DNA from: Stentor coeruleus
Lineage: Eukaryota > Ciliophora > Heterotrichea > Heterotrichida > Stentoridae
Direction: 5' to 3'
Length of the DNA: 64,000 bases
NCBI GenBank assembly: GCA_001970955.1
Contig: MPUH01000104.1
Location: forward strand, 43,042 to 107,041
Positions 38,686-49,671 of this stretch are shown piece by piece; position 1 is the first letter of the stretch, and every line of letters starts with the position of its first letter. The position numbers were made by a program, and so were the translations under genes. The notes under the pieces were generated by a model. The model did no database searches, was not told the origin of the DNA, and worked only from the letters and a program-made list of their open reading frames with translations.

Positions 38686-38985
38686 CTAATTAACTATTCC
38701 AACCAATTCAGTATCCTTATAAATAAAGAACTTCTCATCTTTCATTGTAATAATTTGTCCGCCATATCCAGGAAGTAATACAGTCTGTCCTTCAGATACC
38801 ATGCAATTCCTAAACACACCATCAGCATTCTTGACCCCAGGTCCAGCAGCAATAACTTTACCCATATCAAGTTCCGCATCTTTTCCCGTGTTCAGTATAA
38901 TACCTCCAGCACTTTGTTTAGGTGCTGAGATTTTCTGCACAAGAACCCTATTGAGCAGAGGGATAACTTTCGTGAAGCTAGCCAT
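38686..38985 (-). CDS. HSPE1: mitochondrial co-chaperonin Cpn10 (GroES family)
   Basis: 99 residues, the standard Cpn10 length. The start FTKVIPLLNRVLVQKI, the mobile-loop region (SAPKQSAGGIIL), LDMGKVIAAGPG and SEGQTVLLPGYGGQIITM are all diagnostic. It caps the Hsp60 ring in the mitochondrial matrix and assists protein folding. The N terminus acts as an uncleaved import signal in this family, as seems likely here. It diverges from WDR89 with only 67 bp between the start codons, so the two probably share a bidirectional promoter. Confidence 0.97.
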   Translation of the reverse strand: MASFTKVIPLLNRVLVQKISAPKQSAGGIILNTGKDAELDMGKVIAAGPGVKNADGVFRNCMVSEGQTVLLPGYGGQIITMKDEKFFIYKDTELVGIVN

Positions 38986-39052
38986 ATTATTCTAATGGCT
39001 TTTTAACAACTCAACCCTAAAATAATCTTTATAATAAAAGGATAAATTCCCT

Positions 39053-40073
39053 ATGGCAAGTTTAATAAGTTCATGTATCAAGTCTTCAGCTTCAGACGAT
39101 TATTGTGTGGACCTTAGATCAACTTCCTCACATCTTATTGGATGTTTCAATTCTTCTAACTCAATCCACACATTCTCATTACCAAGTCTTCAGTTATCTC
39201 AAGTCATCCCAACAAATACCACTGGGGTTCTCTCAGAAATAGCTATCTTTAATGAAAACTCTGTCTTTTGGGCTGATAGACAAGGAAAAATAGGACTTAT
39301 TGACTTCCGTACAGGGAATATAGTCCATGAATTCTCAATATCAGAAGAAATTTTCTCTATAGATTGTAGCGATACCAATTTAGCAACAGCAAGTGATAAG
39401 CAAATCAAGGTTTTTGATATAAGAAATTTCCAAGAAAAAAGGAACTATACTGAACTTTATGCTGATGATAATGATATAACATGTGTTAGAATGTCTCCAA
39501 GACAAGGAAATGTTATGTTAAGCTGTAGTGAAGATAGTCTTATGGCATTATGTAATGTGGATAGTATTGAAGAAGATGATTATACGTTGTTAAATGTTGA
39601 TGAACCAGCATTAAAAGTTGGGTTTTGCGAAAATGACATTTTTTGTGTGACAATTAATAGATTGGTTTCTTATAATCCTTATTTTGATGATCCTGATAGA
39701 CCACCTGAAGTACTGTTTAGGCATAGGCTTTTTGAGTTACAGACACAGAATCCGGAGTTGGGGTATTTTATTAGTGAACATATTGGAAGTGAAAGGGTTT
39801 TACTTGGAGGAAGTCATGAGTAATTTTTTATTTAGAGGAGATTTATATGCGTATAACTCACAAAATACTAGGAATTATTATGTGGGAAAAGGACATCAAG
39901 GAACGATTAGATGTTCTGTTATGATACAAGGGATTATTATTACTGGAGGTGAAGATTCGGCCATACTTGCTTGGAGTTTACAAGATCAACCTGTACAGGA
40001 GGAACATAAGAAAGTTATAGTACCGAGTAAGATTAAGAGAGAAAAAGAAGATAGATATTTTAAACCTTATTAG
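39053..40073 (+). CDS. WDR89: WD40-repeat protein, WDR89-like
   Basis: Two exons: a 16-nt intron at 39820-39835 (gtaattttttatttag) joins 39053-39819 to 39836-40073, giving 334 residues. Without it the frame would stop early at a TAA. WD-type repeats can be traced through the chain, for example FWADRQGKIGLIDFRTG, LATASDKQIKVFDIRN, VMLSCSEDSLMALCNVD and, after the splice, IIITGGEDSAILAWSL. The stretch NPELGYFISEHIG and overall length resemble WDR89, a small seven-bladed propeller of unclear biochemical role. The basic tail (KVIVPSKIKREKEDR) is typical. The stop lies 17 bp from the convergent P0-like gene. Confidence 0.85.
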
Positions 40074-40090
40074 ATAGAAAATTTTTTAGG

Positions 40091-40877
40091 TCAATCAAAT
40101 TTATAATCAATCATAACTCCTATTTCTTTTAATGTTATAAATCCATTCATCATTGGAATAATTACAGATGCTTTTATTGGTATTCCTCCTTCTAAAGATA
40201 GAGCAATAATATTTTTTGTCCCAGTGACAAATTTTTTTATTAAAGTATCTTGACTTAGCATAAAAGGTTCTGGATTAAAAGCACAACCTTCATAACAAAT
40301 TTTAATAATTTTTAATTCATAAAAAAAAGGTCTTATATCGAATGATTTTAATAAACTTGCTTGGCCGATAGTTACTTTTTGTCCTTTTTCTAAAACTATA
40401 ACATCGTTTATAACTTGTATTTTACCTTTAGTGATTTTAGTGGCAATATTATAAACAGAAAAAAAAGCAGTTCGTGTTGGGTCTAAATTTGTTATCCCAC
40501 TAGGTATATAAATATCACATGGAGAAACTTCTCCAACTTTAGCTTCTCTAGGCATTTTAGATTCTTCAATTGCATCAAAAACCAATTGGAACTCTGTATC
40601 TGAGAAAATAAGACACACATTCCCTTTAATCAGTGGTAAAACCTCTCCAACTATTCTCCATAACACCAATTCTTTTAAGCATAACTTTCAACCCTGCCTT
40701 GATCAAAGTATTTTTCCCAAACATCATAACACACTTATTTCTCAATATTTTACGTATTTCTTGTAATTGTATACACTTAATATTATCAACATCACAAACA
40801 AACACTATTGAATATTCCTCAACAACCCTCCAAAGTTTTTCCCAAAATTTTCTTTTTTTATCTCTTCCTTCTGACAT
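40091..40877 (-). CDS. RPLP0: ribosomal stalk protein P0-like (uL10) lacking the acidic C-terminal tail
   Basis: The 5' frame (MSEGRDKKRKFWEKLWRVVE, then CVMMFGKNTLIKAG) and the 3' frame (VGEVLPLIKGNVCLIF, MPREAKVGEVSPCDIYIPSG, TIGQASLLKSFDIRPFF) are both clearly P0. They are joined by either a 16-nt intron at 40651-40666 (gtgttatggagaatag) or a one-base indel; the intron lacks the usual GTA start. The joined protein is about 256 residues and ends GVMIDYKFD, where P0 normally continues with the P1/P2-binding helices and the acidic MGFGLFD tail. Convergent WDR89 begins 17 bp on, so no room remains. P0 anchors the stalk that recruits elongation factors. Possibly a diverged P0 paralogue with another job. 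Confidence 0.85.
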
Positions 40878-41075
40878 AAAAAATACAACAAATTATCATC
40901 ATAAATAAAAAACATCAACTCAAAACCTCAAAAAAAAATATTAAAATCTCATAATCAAACTTAAATTTCACTTCAAATCATTTAAGAAAAAATTTATCAT
41001 CAAATTATCTTTATAATTTTATCATATATCAATCTAAATACATCATTTTTTTATTTATATAGTAATTAATATCCT

Positions 41076-41759
41076 ATGATTAATGCTAGATCTCAATCTT
41101 CTTTAAGCACACTTTCATTGAAAGGCTCCCTAATAAAAACAAAACAAAAAGACAGTTGTAAAGCCACTCCTGATATTTGCTTAGAGGCCACATATATGAC
41201 TAAAAACAAACATGACTTAGAAGAGAAAATCCTTCAAGCAATGGATGAAGTAAAAAAGCTTAAACATGCAACGAAAAATTTGAAAAACAAAGACCAAGAA
41301 TTGGATAGTATAAACCAAGTTCTCTTTAAATCTGAAGAGGATATTGTGGAATTAAAAAGTAAATACGAAAAATCAGAAAATCTTATTATAGACCTTCATA
41401 AAGCAGCTGTATGTAATGATGATGATACATTACTTAACCTTAGTAATATATTACTTAAACAAACTGTGAGATATAGACAATTTCGTAATTCTTTGATTAT
41501 TGGTGATATACCTTATAGGATGGAAAATCCTAAACATAGTATTAAAACTTCACGAGATATGAAAATTAAAAGCCCGTATTTTTCTCAGAACAATTTGCAT
41601 GTTTTGACAACCCCGCGGGTGAAAAAACTTCAACAATATAAAAACAATAAACAGGTTGTTAGAGAGGAAAATAAACCTATTTTAAACAACCAGAATCTTC
41701 AGCAAACATACGAGCGTGTGAAAACAATTTTACAATACCTAGCAAAAGAGAACATATAA
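41076..41759 (+). CDS. coiled-coil protein, function unknown
   Basis: 227 residues. An N-terminal Ser-rich part (MINARSQSSLSTLSLKGSLI) is followed by a coiled coil (about 48-115; KHDLEEKILQAMDEVKKLKH, SEEDIVELKSKYEKSENL) and a basic, Asn/Gln-rich second half. No TM or catalytic motif. It lies 50 nt upstream of the TTLL gene on the same strand and 198 bp from the divergent P0-like gene. A cytoskeletal role is plausible from its structure and neighbour but unproven. Confidence 0.75.
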   Translation: MINARSQSSLSTLSLKGSLIKTKQKDSCKATPDICLEATYMTKNKHDLEEKILQAMDEVKKLKHATKNLKNKDQELDSINQVLFKSEEDIVELKSKYEKSENLIIDLHKAAVCNDDDTLLNLSNILLKQTVRYRQFRNSLIIGDIPYRMENPKHSIKTSRDMKIKSPYFSQNNLHVLTTPRVKKLQQYKNNKQVVREENKPILNNQNLQQTYERVKTILQYLAKENI

Positions 41760-41809
41760 TTATAATAAAATCATGCGTATGGTATAACCAAATTCATATA
41801 ATATTTAAA

Positions 41810-44788
41810 ATGTATAAGTATGTCATTCATCCAGGAAACAATAGTCGTCTATTAATCAAGCCTCTAATGGACCAAAGGGGTAATTGGATTGAAGCAACCG
41901 AATCAGAGGCTCAGGATTTGCGAGCTAATTTTATATGGAAGCCAACAGTATATCCTTCAAGAGTATATTTTATATAGGCTTATAACCAAATGGAAGAGCT
42001 TTTTGCCAAAGGTTTTGGGGTTATGATTCATAATCATTTAGAAAACAATAGAGAAATTACTACTAAACCTGGTCTTGTAAGGTCATTAAGGAATTTTTAT
42101 CAAAATTGTGACCCCGCTATCATGGCTGGATATCAAGTTCATGATACAATACCTACATCTTTTATTATAACAGCACAAGTTGAAGATATGGAATATAGAC
42201 AGTTTCATTTAAGGTTTAATGACTTGCAGAATGGATATTGTAATAAAGAAAGATTACCTATAAAACATTGTGAAAAAAATATGTGGCTGATTAAACCAGC
42301 CGCACTTAATCAGGGTAAGGGAATTGAGATATGTTGGAATTTGAAAGAAGTAAAATCAATACTAAAAAGCAAACCTATGCATTCTGTGTGGCTGATACAA
42401 AAGTATGTTGAAAGGCCACTTTTATTCAAAGGGCGAAAATTTGATATTAGAATTTGGGCATTTGGGACATCAAAAAATGACTTTTTTTTCTACCGTCATG
42501 GGTATCTTAGAACATCAAGTAGCGAATATGACACTCAAGCAACAGATAATTATATCCACCTTACTAATAATTGTTTACAAAAATATGGTGAGAATTATGG
42601 AGTACATGAAAAAGGAAACACCTTAAGTTTTTCTGATTTTCAAGAATATTTAAACTTAGAATTCCCTCAATATAAAATTAATTTCTGGACACATATTTTG
42701 CCAAGAATAAAAGATTTGATGATTGATTCTTTTATAAGTGGGAAAAAAACTATGCATCGTGGGAAACGTAATAAAGTTTTTGAGCTGTTTGGTTTTGACT
42801 TTCTTATTGATGAAGACTTTCGTGTTTGGTTAATTGAAGTTAATACAAACCCTTATTTAGGAATACCTAATGAATATATTGAAGATTTGCTTCCAAAAAT
42901 GCTTGACGACCTTTTGTCTTTAATTGTTGATAGTCATTTACCCCCAAAAAACCCTCGGAAAAGAACTGAAAATGATTTCGAACTTTTATATTGTGAAGTT
43001 GGGTCTATATACTCTCCTGATGGGACTTCAAAAAATCTCCGTCAAAGTTACACTTCAACATTATACCCAATACAAGAACTTACTCAAGTTGCAATGTGTC
43101 GACATAGAAATGAAGATGATCCTCATCCACCACCTGCAGAAAGTACTAAGCCAATAGTTCGAGATATATTACAAACAGTAAAAGAAGAACTTGAATTAAC
43201 AATAGTTCAAGACATTTCTGATTTTGCCACTATCTGCTCTAGAGTTATGAGTAGGCTTAACAATTGGGAACTCATGTCAGAAGATCAAATAATAGCTGGT
43301 CTTCAAGCATTACAACTTCTAGCTGGAAGTAATGGAACCGCAGCTTTTGTTGTTTATAATCATATGCCTAGTATATTCAATTTATGTACATCAGAAAATA
43401 TTCCTGAATATATTCAATCTGGTGTATTAGAAGCTGTGAGTATTGGTTGTCAAGATACAAAATTTAGAAAAGAAATTGTAAGACTAGGAATCAGTGAAAG
43501 TTTAATCAATTATGTATTAAACCCACATACAGGTAAATCTGTTAAAGAAAAAGCATTAAAAGCTATTATTGTAATAAGTACTCATCCAACAAAAAAAGTT
43601 TATATACCAGGTGAGACTAGAGAGCATAATTGGGTTAGAAACAAAATTATTAATGATGGAGTACTTTTATGTTTCTATAAATTAGGACATGAAGCTGAAG
43701 ATAATTCTGTTAAAGATGAGATTAAACTTCATCTACAAACTGAATATGGCTTAGCTGATTGGGATTTACAAATTGCTATATTAGACAAGTATTTAGAAGA
43801 TAAAAATATTAGCCCACCACCATTACAAGGAACAACATCATTAAAAATCAATCAAGAAACTATGCAAGGTAAAGAATCTGATAAAAAACTCCCACAAATA
43901 CTTGGTGATTTCAAATATCTTATAACAACTAGGGATAATATTAGATTGTTTTGTGACGCACGTAGAGAAGAAATAAAATCTAAAATAGAAAGGGATAAAC
44001 TGAAAAAACAAGAAGAAAATGAAGAAAAACTCAGACAAAGAGAAGAAGATGATAGGAATTATTTAGAAAAAAAACAAAGAGCTGAAGAATATGTGCATAA
44101 AAGATATGAAGAAATTAGGAAACAGAAAATTGAGGAATTAAAAAAACAAAAAGATGTAAAAAGTCAAGAAGAGAAATTTGATGAAACACGTAAAGCTTTG
44201 ATAATAGAAAAACTTAAAAAAACAGAAGAACTTAAAAGGATTCAAAGGATAAAAGTTAAAAAAAGAGAAGAAGATGAAAAACGAAGTGAAGAATTGAAAA
44301 GGAAAGAACTTGAAGAAAAAAGGAAAAAAGTTATGGAGGAATGGCTTAAAAATAAAACCGATCAGGAACGAGGGAAAAAAATGCAAGAAAAAATCAAACG
44401 CGAAGAGGAACAATCACGTAGAAACGCAGAAATGCAGTTAAGAAAAGAGGAAATTCTCATAAAACTCGAAGAAAAAAAGCAGAAAATGAAGAAAATCAGA
44501 GAAGAACAGAAAGAAAAACAGAAAAAAGAAGAAGCGAAACTTGCAGAAGAAAGCTCAAGAATCATGCTTGAAAAAGAAGACAAAGTTAGTTTAGTCCAAA
44601 ACCTTCCTCCTCCAAGGCAAATATCCCCAAACATAAGAGACTTTCGTATGAAAAAAAGGAAGCTTTTCGAAAAAAAGAAAAGAAAACTTATATCAATCCC
44701 TGACCAATTTTTATACGATGTATATGGTTCCCATCCTTCAAAAGGTCCAATACCAAATTATAAAGAGTATTCAATGATGTTTTCTTAA
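41810..44788 (+). CDS. tubulin tyrosine ligase-like (TTLL) tubulin-modifying enzyme with HEAT-like and coiled-coil tail
   Basis: Two exons; intron 41963-41977 (gtatattttatatag). 987 residues start MYKYVIHPGNNSRLLIKPLM, a part reachable only through the splice. The TTL ATP-grasp domain (about 100-370) has WLIKPAALNQGKGIEI, IQKYVERPLLFKGRKFDIRI, HLTNNCLQKYGENYG and the metal-binding end FGFDFLIDEDFRVWLIEVNT. TTLL enzymes add Glu or Gly chains to tubulin in cilia and cortical microtubules. Residues about 440-600 are helical and armadillo/HEAT-like (QSGVLEAVSIGCQDTKFRKE). Residues about 690-930 form a long Lys/Glu coil resembling microtubule-binding MAP7-type helices. Whether it glutamylates or glycylates cannot be told. 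It lies 50 nt after the previous gene. Confidence 0.9.
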
Positions 44789-44818
44789 GTAAAACTATAG
44801 AAATAGGTTTATTACTAA

Positions 44819-46738
44819 TCACTTTTTACGTGGGGCTATATAGCCATGATGTTTAGCTAATAATTCCTGATAAGAAGGCTTTTGGGGTTTTAATGTTGCG
44901 CTCATTGACCTAGACATTGACATGCTTTTTTCACTTCCAGAAACTTTTGAATTATTTGCTAAGAGCTTTGCATAAACTTCTTCTGACATAGATGGGGTAA
45001 TTATTCTATACTTTTTCTGGTTTTCTTGAACTTGTTTTTCTATAGGTTGGATTGTATAGCTTTGTTCGTTTGAAAGGGTTTTTTTGTTAAGATTTTCTAG
45101 GTTTAATGTTTCGTCTGGGAGTATTGGGATAGGTTTTGGGCTTAATTCTTGTTCTTGAGGTTTTAATGTTGAGATTTTTGATTGATATTCGACGTTTATT
45201 ACTTTTGGTTCTTCGTATACTGAAACTTTTGAACTCCTTAAGGTACCTGGGTCGGATATTCGTTTTTGAAGTTTTTCAAGATCTTTATGACTTTGGACAG
45301 CTTGGAGTTTAACTTCTTTTTCGAGACTTTTATTTAAAATGTTGCAATTAGCTCGGAATTGACATAAGGATATTTTTTCCAATTCGACAGTACGTTTGAG
45401 GTTCTAAGTGGATAATACTTTGTATTGGGCTTCAAAACGCTTTTCAAGGTCGGTTTTAAGTTCTTGTTTTATATTGTCGAGTCGTTTGTGGAAGTTCATT
45501 ATCAACTTGGTTTCTATTGGCCTTAAAGCTTTTTCAGACAAGCTCTTGATTTGATCAAAAAAGTTCTCCTGGAACCTTTTCTCCATTTCTTGAAACTTTC
45601 TCACCGACTTCTCTTCTATATACTTCTTAAACTCCTCATGCGAGATATAAAATTCCTCATTCAGTTCATCAAAAATCTCATTTTTCTTCAACAGCATTTC
45701 AGTTGACGCTCTATCTTTTAAACCTTGCAAAAGTTTTTCAGTAACATTTCGCTTCAAAGTCTCAATCTCTTGAGCCTTCTTCGCATATTCGTCATTTAAC
45801 ATAATTTCTTCTTCCCATTCTTTATGATTATTATCAAAAGATCTTATCGTCGCAGCCTTAACATCTTCATTTATTTCATTAAATTTAACTTTCAAAGCTT
45901 TATCCACTTGGTCTTTAACCTCTTCTAGCATTTCATTTTTTTCCATTTCGGCTTGTTTTCTCAATTCAGCTTCAAAATTTTCTAAATTCTCATCTTTATT
46001 CCCTATTTTTTCTATAGCATTTTTTCTTATAATCTCTTCATTGTCCTTTATATAATTTTCTTTAAGACTTTTGAGTTGTTCATATTGTTCAGCTTCAATT
46101 TTATCAATCAAAACCGATATGTTTTCCTTAGATTTTTCCTTTTGAAGCTTTTTCGATTGGTCTAAATTTGATGTAAACACATCCTTGTATTTAGCATTGA
46201 GTTCTAAATATTTAGTATTTTCATAGTCCACAAGACATTTTTTCTTGTTTTTCTCATATTTTGCTTTAAGACTTGCATATTCTTCTAACTCCCCTTCATT
46301 AGCTATACTTTCTTTATGTTTCAGCACTTCTATAAGGTCGTTTATTCTGGTTTTCCAGTATTTTCCAAGGTTTTCTTCAGTTTCTCTTATAGCTTTAAGG
46401 GTTTTAAGATTATATTCTTGGGTTTTTTGCTGCTTTTTGGCTGACTGCTCTAGGAAAAGGTCTTTTTTTAGCTGATGTTCTAAAGATGGACGTTTGACAT
46501 CAGAAGCTTGTTGAGACTTTATACGAAGTTTTTTAGACTGGTCTTTGTAGTCTTGGTTTTTTACGTAAAGGTTATGTTTGAGGTCGAGAATTGAACCCAA
46601 AAACTTTTTTCTTAAGCTCATTATTTGGTCTTTAGCTGATAATCGGCTATGGTCTAAGTATAAATCTTGGTTGCCATCTGAAGTATTTGAGTTTTCTTTG
46701 GTTCTAAGCTTTTTTGCTTCTCCTTCTTTGATTTCCAT
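44819..46738 (-). CDS. long coiled-coil protein, function unknown
   Basis: Two exons; a 15-nt intron at 45404-45418 (gtattatccacttag) joins EAQYK to NLKRTVELEK, giving about 634 residues. The ATG at 46738 (MEIKEGEAKKLRTK) is preferred to an upstream TTG. Residues about 30-460 are an almost unbroken charged coiled coil with conserved-looking hydrophobic heptads; the last 170 residues are disordered and Ser/Pro-rich, ending HHGYIAPRKK. The short spliced link confirms that the two frames are one gene. It converges on the TTLL gene 30 bp away. Similar proteins build striated fibres or basal-body appendages in ciliates; that is inference. Confidence 0.85.
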
Positions 46739-47080
46739 AGAAAGGGAATATATAATTATTATAGTCAAGAATGATATGTATTAATGGATTTAAGTGAATT
46801 TTTATAATCATTCATTGTTTGATATAGGATTTAAGTGAATTTTTATAATCATTCATTATTTGATATGATTTAACATTAGATATGAGAATTTTAGATAATA
46901 TTATAAATCAAAATATCATAATAAGTTGTTATGATTAAAACTGTAACATATGATAATAAAATTGTTTTTAAAACCTATAATATAAAATAACTGTTTAAAT
47001 AAAATACACTTCTAATATAAAATAAATGTAATGCCCATTATCGAATTATAACTAAATTCTATTTTTATGCATGCGGTTAA
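46739..47080. other. intergenic with a 41-bp tandem repeat
   Basis: 342 bp between two minus-strand genes. It contains two copies of a 41-bp unit (separate entry) and is otherwise AT-rich. Confidence 0.6.
46786..46867. repeat. 41-bp tandem duplication
   Basis: Unit GGATTTAAGTGAATTTTTAT and onward at 46786-46826 is repeated at 46827-46867 with one clear mismatch (CATTG versus CATTA) near its end. It lies directly upstream of the minus-strand coiled-coil gene. Confidence 0.85.
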
Positions 47081-48031
47081 TTATTTCAACGACTCCAAAG
47101 CACTTTTCATTAGAAATCCATATGTATCAAACCCTTTTCCATTTTTTTTCGGCGACAGAAACCCCGACATATCCGCAGCTCTTCCATTTCTTGATTTTTC
47201 CTTCAATATTTCTTCTATATCAATAATAGGTGTAGTATTTGAAATAAATGGAAAAAACACAATCAAAAAAGTGAAATCCGTCCACTCATTACTACATATC
47301 ATTTCTAATCCACTACTCCAATCTTTCAATGTTAAAAGTCTATGTAGAAAAACCCCAGCCTCATTATTAACCTCCATATATTTTTCTTCAATTTCTCTTC
47401 TAAACTGAGGGAAATTGTTAACAGCCTTAGGGTCTTTTAATATTTCTCCAGCAAAAGTAAAGCAACTATACATATTTGCACAAGCCTCACTAGTATATCT
47501 TGATATAACTTCTTCTCTAATAATACTATTAAATTGTTCAGTTGCACTTTCTAAGTATTCATGAGCTGTGCTTAGTTTACCAATACGACACATATTGAAA
47601 AACCCAATAACGGAACTTGCTAATTTTATATCAGTAAACTCCTCTTCTTGATTAATATCAATAAGTAAACTTTCTGAGTCATATAAAAACTTCAAAGCAC
47701 TTGTAGCATCCCTACTTTTCATTAACAAAAAAGACAAATTGCAATATAACAAAACCCTTCCATACCACTTTTTATCACCTTTTGACCCATTAAAAAACAT
47801 ATAAACATCAGAATATAAAGCTTTTTTTAGGATTTTTGAAGCTGTTGATAACAGTCCGTGATATAAAAATACAATAGCCAAAGAGTTGACTAATGTTAAA
47901 AGCGACTTTAAAGATTTGATTGTATCTTTGCTTTTATACCCTATCATATGTTTAAAACGGTATATTTTCTGCTCTAGTTCAGCTACTTTTTGGGTTGCTT
48001 GGGTAATTGTTGTTATAGTTTTAATAGACAT
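47081..48031 (-). CDS. helical TPR-like protein, function unknown
   Basis: 316 residues from the ATG MSIKTITTITQATQ (an upstream GTG in frame is not used as start). Pairs of amphipathic helices recur (TLVNSLAIVFLYHGLLSTAS, LLYCNLSFLLMKSRDATSAL, VIGFFNMCRIGKLSTAHEYL), spaced about 40 residues apart as in TPR arrays. A C-terminal patch has SGFLSPKKNGKGFDTYGFL. No TM or signal peptide. Divergent from the SNRNP27-like gene by 59 bp. The helix pattern supports a scaffold or adaptor, perhaps in ciliary transport, but this is not specific. Confidence 0.75.
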   Translation of the reverse strand: MSIKTITTITQATQKVAELEQKIYRFKHMIGYKSKDTIKSLKSLLTLVNSLAIVFLYHGLLSTASKILKKALYSDVYMFFNGSKGDKKWYGRVLLYCNLSFLLMKSRDATSALKFLYDSESLLIDINQEEEFTDIKLASSVIGFFNMCRIGKLSTAHEYLESATEQFNSIIREEVISRYTSEACANMYSCFTFAGEILKDPKAVNNFPQFRREIEEKYMEVNNEAGVFLHRLLTLKDWSSGLEMICSNEWTDFTFLIVFFPFISNTTPIIDIEEILKEKSRNGRAADMSGFLSPKKNGKGFDTYGFLMKSALESLK

Positions 48032-48090
48032 TATATACAAATACAACACGTTAAAAGGTAAAAAAATTAGAAATAATATTTAATAAAAGG

Positions 48091-48303
48091 ATGGTAAAGA
48101 GAAAGAAAGATAAGAAAATTGAAGAGGAATATTTAGATGAAGAAGATGAAGAGGTTTTAGAGATTCTTGGATTCAATAGTTTTGGTAGTTCAAAGAATAA
48201 AGATCACAAATCGACTAGTGTAGAATATGCTATGGAGTTTAAAGCAAAAAGAAAATTCTCAGTTGTGTTGAATCGACGTGCTAAAAACTATCATAGAACT
48301 TAA
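48091..48303 (+). CDS. SNRNP27: U4/U6.U5 tri-snRNP 27 kDa protein-like (SNRNP27 C-terminal domain)
   Basis: 70 residues. A basic/acidic start (MVKRKKDKKIEEEYLDEEDE) is followed by EVLEILGFNSFGSSKNKDH and FKAKRKFSVVLNRRAKNY. This matches the conserved C-terminal block of SNRNP27 (LGF.SF.STK then KRKYRQYMNRR), which in the tri-snRNP contacts the U6/5'-splice-site region. The RS-rich N-terminal part of animal SNRNP27 is absent, as in many protists. In a genome with 15-nt introns, proteins that help set splice sites are of special interest. The assignment rests on about 40 residues. Confidence 0.7.
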   Translation: MVKRKKDKKIEEEYLDEEDEEVLEILGFNSFGSSKNKDHKSTSVEYAMEFKAKRKFSVVLNRRAKNYHRT

Positions 48304-48636
48304 AATGGACTTAATAATTTTTAGTTTATAATAAAGAAAATATGCTTAAAGTGTTTTGTAAGAAGTATTATTTGTAAGATTATGATAATAGGTTATAAAT
48401 TTTTGTATTTTTTATATAAGAATTTTTGTTTTTTAGGATATGAATTTTGTATTAGTTTTTTTGTTGTTGTTATAAGTGGTTTAAGGGTTTATTTTATGAT
48501 GAAATTTGTGTTTATAAGGTTGATATATAGGGAAAAAATATTTAGAAATATGATTAAATATAATTTAGGTTTAAAGAATGTATATATAAAATAGGATTAA
48601 ACCTTTAGAAACCAAGAATTAATTATATAATGCCTC
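48304..48636. other. convergent intergenic region, T-rich
   Basis: 333 bp between the convergent SNRNP27-like gene and an acidic protein. A T-rich 70-codon frame (48382-48594) encodes only Phe/Ile/Val/Tyr-rich sequence and is not called. Confidence 0.5.
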
Positions 48637-48951
48637 CTAGTCTGAATCACTTTTATTAGCTCTTTTTTTCTTAGGTTTAGGTTTTGGGCTTTCTGATTCG
48701 CTTTCGTAGTCTTCTGAATCTTCTTCTTCGTATTCTTCTGAGGATTCTTGATACTCATCATCATCAAATTCGTCTACTTCAATTATGTCACTGTCATCTT
48801 CATCATCAGATTCTACTAAATCATGAACTTTTTGAGGCTTGTCTTTTAGATCATCATTTTTACCATTTTTTGTCTGTTTCTTTTTGCCTTGGTCTTCGTC
48901 GTTTTCATTTCTCTTCGCTCTTTTTTTTGGAAGATCAATACTCTCAGACAT
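48637..48951 (-). CDS. highly acidic nuclear-type protein
   Basis: 104 residues. A basic start with nuclear-localisation-like KKRAKRNENDE and KKKQTKNGK is followed by a long Asp/Glu/Ser run (about 46-90) and a basic end (PKPKPKKKRANKSDSD). No fold is expected. Such proteins are often histone or ribosome-assembly chaperones or chromatin-associated factors; SerAsp/SerGlu steps suggest CK2 phosphorylation. Function not assigned. Confidence 0.65.
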   Translation of the reverse strand: MSESIDLPKKRAKRNENDEDQGKKKQTKNGKNDDLKDKPQKVHDLVESDDEDDSDIIEVDEFDDDEYQESSEEYEEEDSEDYESESESPKPKPKKKRANKSDSD

Positions 48952-49630
48952 ATATATTATATTATCAAGTTGATTTATGTATTTTATAACATTTATAGAT
49001 AATAAATCAATATATATAAGTTTTATACTTACTTTTTATTATATGATTTATGTTTATATATGTAGTTATATAATAATAAATAATAAACAAAATCTCAATT
49101 TATTAACTTTTTTTTTTGTAATTTTTAAGTATAAGATTTTTAAAGAATTAAAGTTTACTTAAAGGGAAATTTTCAATCATATCCTAAATAGAAAACATAT
49201 CTTTTATGATAAAAATATATATAAAAATCATAATATATCATGAGTAAATATTTATCTTTACATAACTTTCTAATAATTTTTACACTAATTCAAAAATCTG
49301 AAACTACCAGCGAAATACAAAAGTATCTTAAAAACGTTTTCTAACTAATCATAATTCCTATCAACAAGCAACTCTATCAAACTAAAAATAAACCTTTTAA
49401 CACCTTAGCCTATTAGAAATCTTTTTCAAATCCTTTCTCTCTAATTCGCCCATTAAAAACTAAGCAATAAACATTTAAATGGTAAAAACTATTTAGCTCG
49501 AAGCGGGTAGACTAAAATCNGCAACTCTATCAAACTAAAAATAAACCTTTTAACACCTTAGCCTATTAGAATTTTTTTTCAAATACTTTCTCTCTAATTC
49601 GCCCATTAAAACTAAGCAATAAACATTTAA
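48952..49630. other. divergent intergenic region with assembly gap
   Basis: About 680 bp between the acidic-protein gene and POC1. It holds most of the N-flanked duplication at 49368-49671, which copies the POC1 promoter and its first codons. Confidence 0.6.
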
Positions 49631-49671
49631 ATGGTAAAAACTATTTAGCTCGAAGCGGGTAGACTAAAATC
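49368..49671. repeat. about 151-bp duplication flanking a single N
   Basis: 49368-49519 and 49521-49671 are nearly identical (a few mismatches and one-base indels) with N at 49520 between. The unit includes the POC1 ATG, its first intron and the next codons, so a false POC1 start appears at about 49480. It looks like an unmerged overlap between contigs, perhaps of two alleles. Confidence 0.9.

Noticed and set aside
43841-44634. Minus-strand ORFs opposite the TTLL tail
   Set aside because: Phe/Ser-rich antisense of the Lys/Glu coil; no independent support.
48382-48594. 70-codon ORF in the 3' flank of the SNRNP27-like gene
   Set aside because: T-rich, Phe/Ile/Val/Tyr-biased product with no domain; it is in frame with the gene upstream but beyond a good stop.
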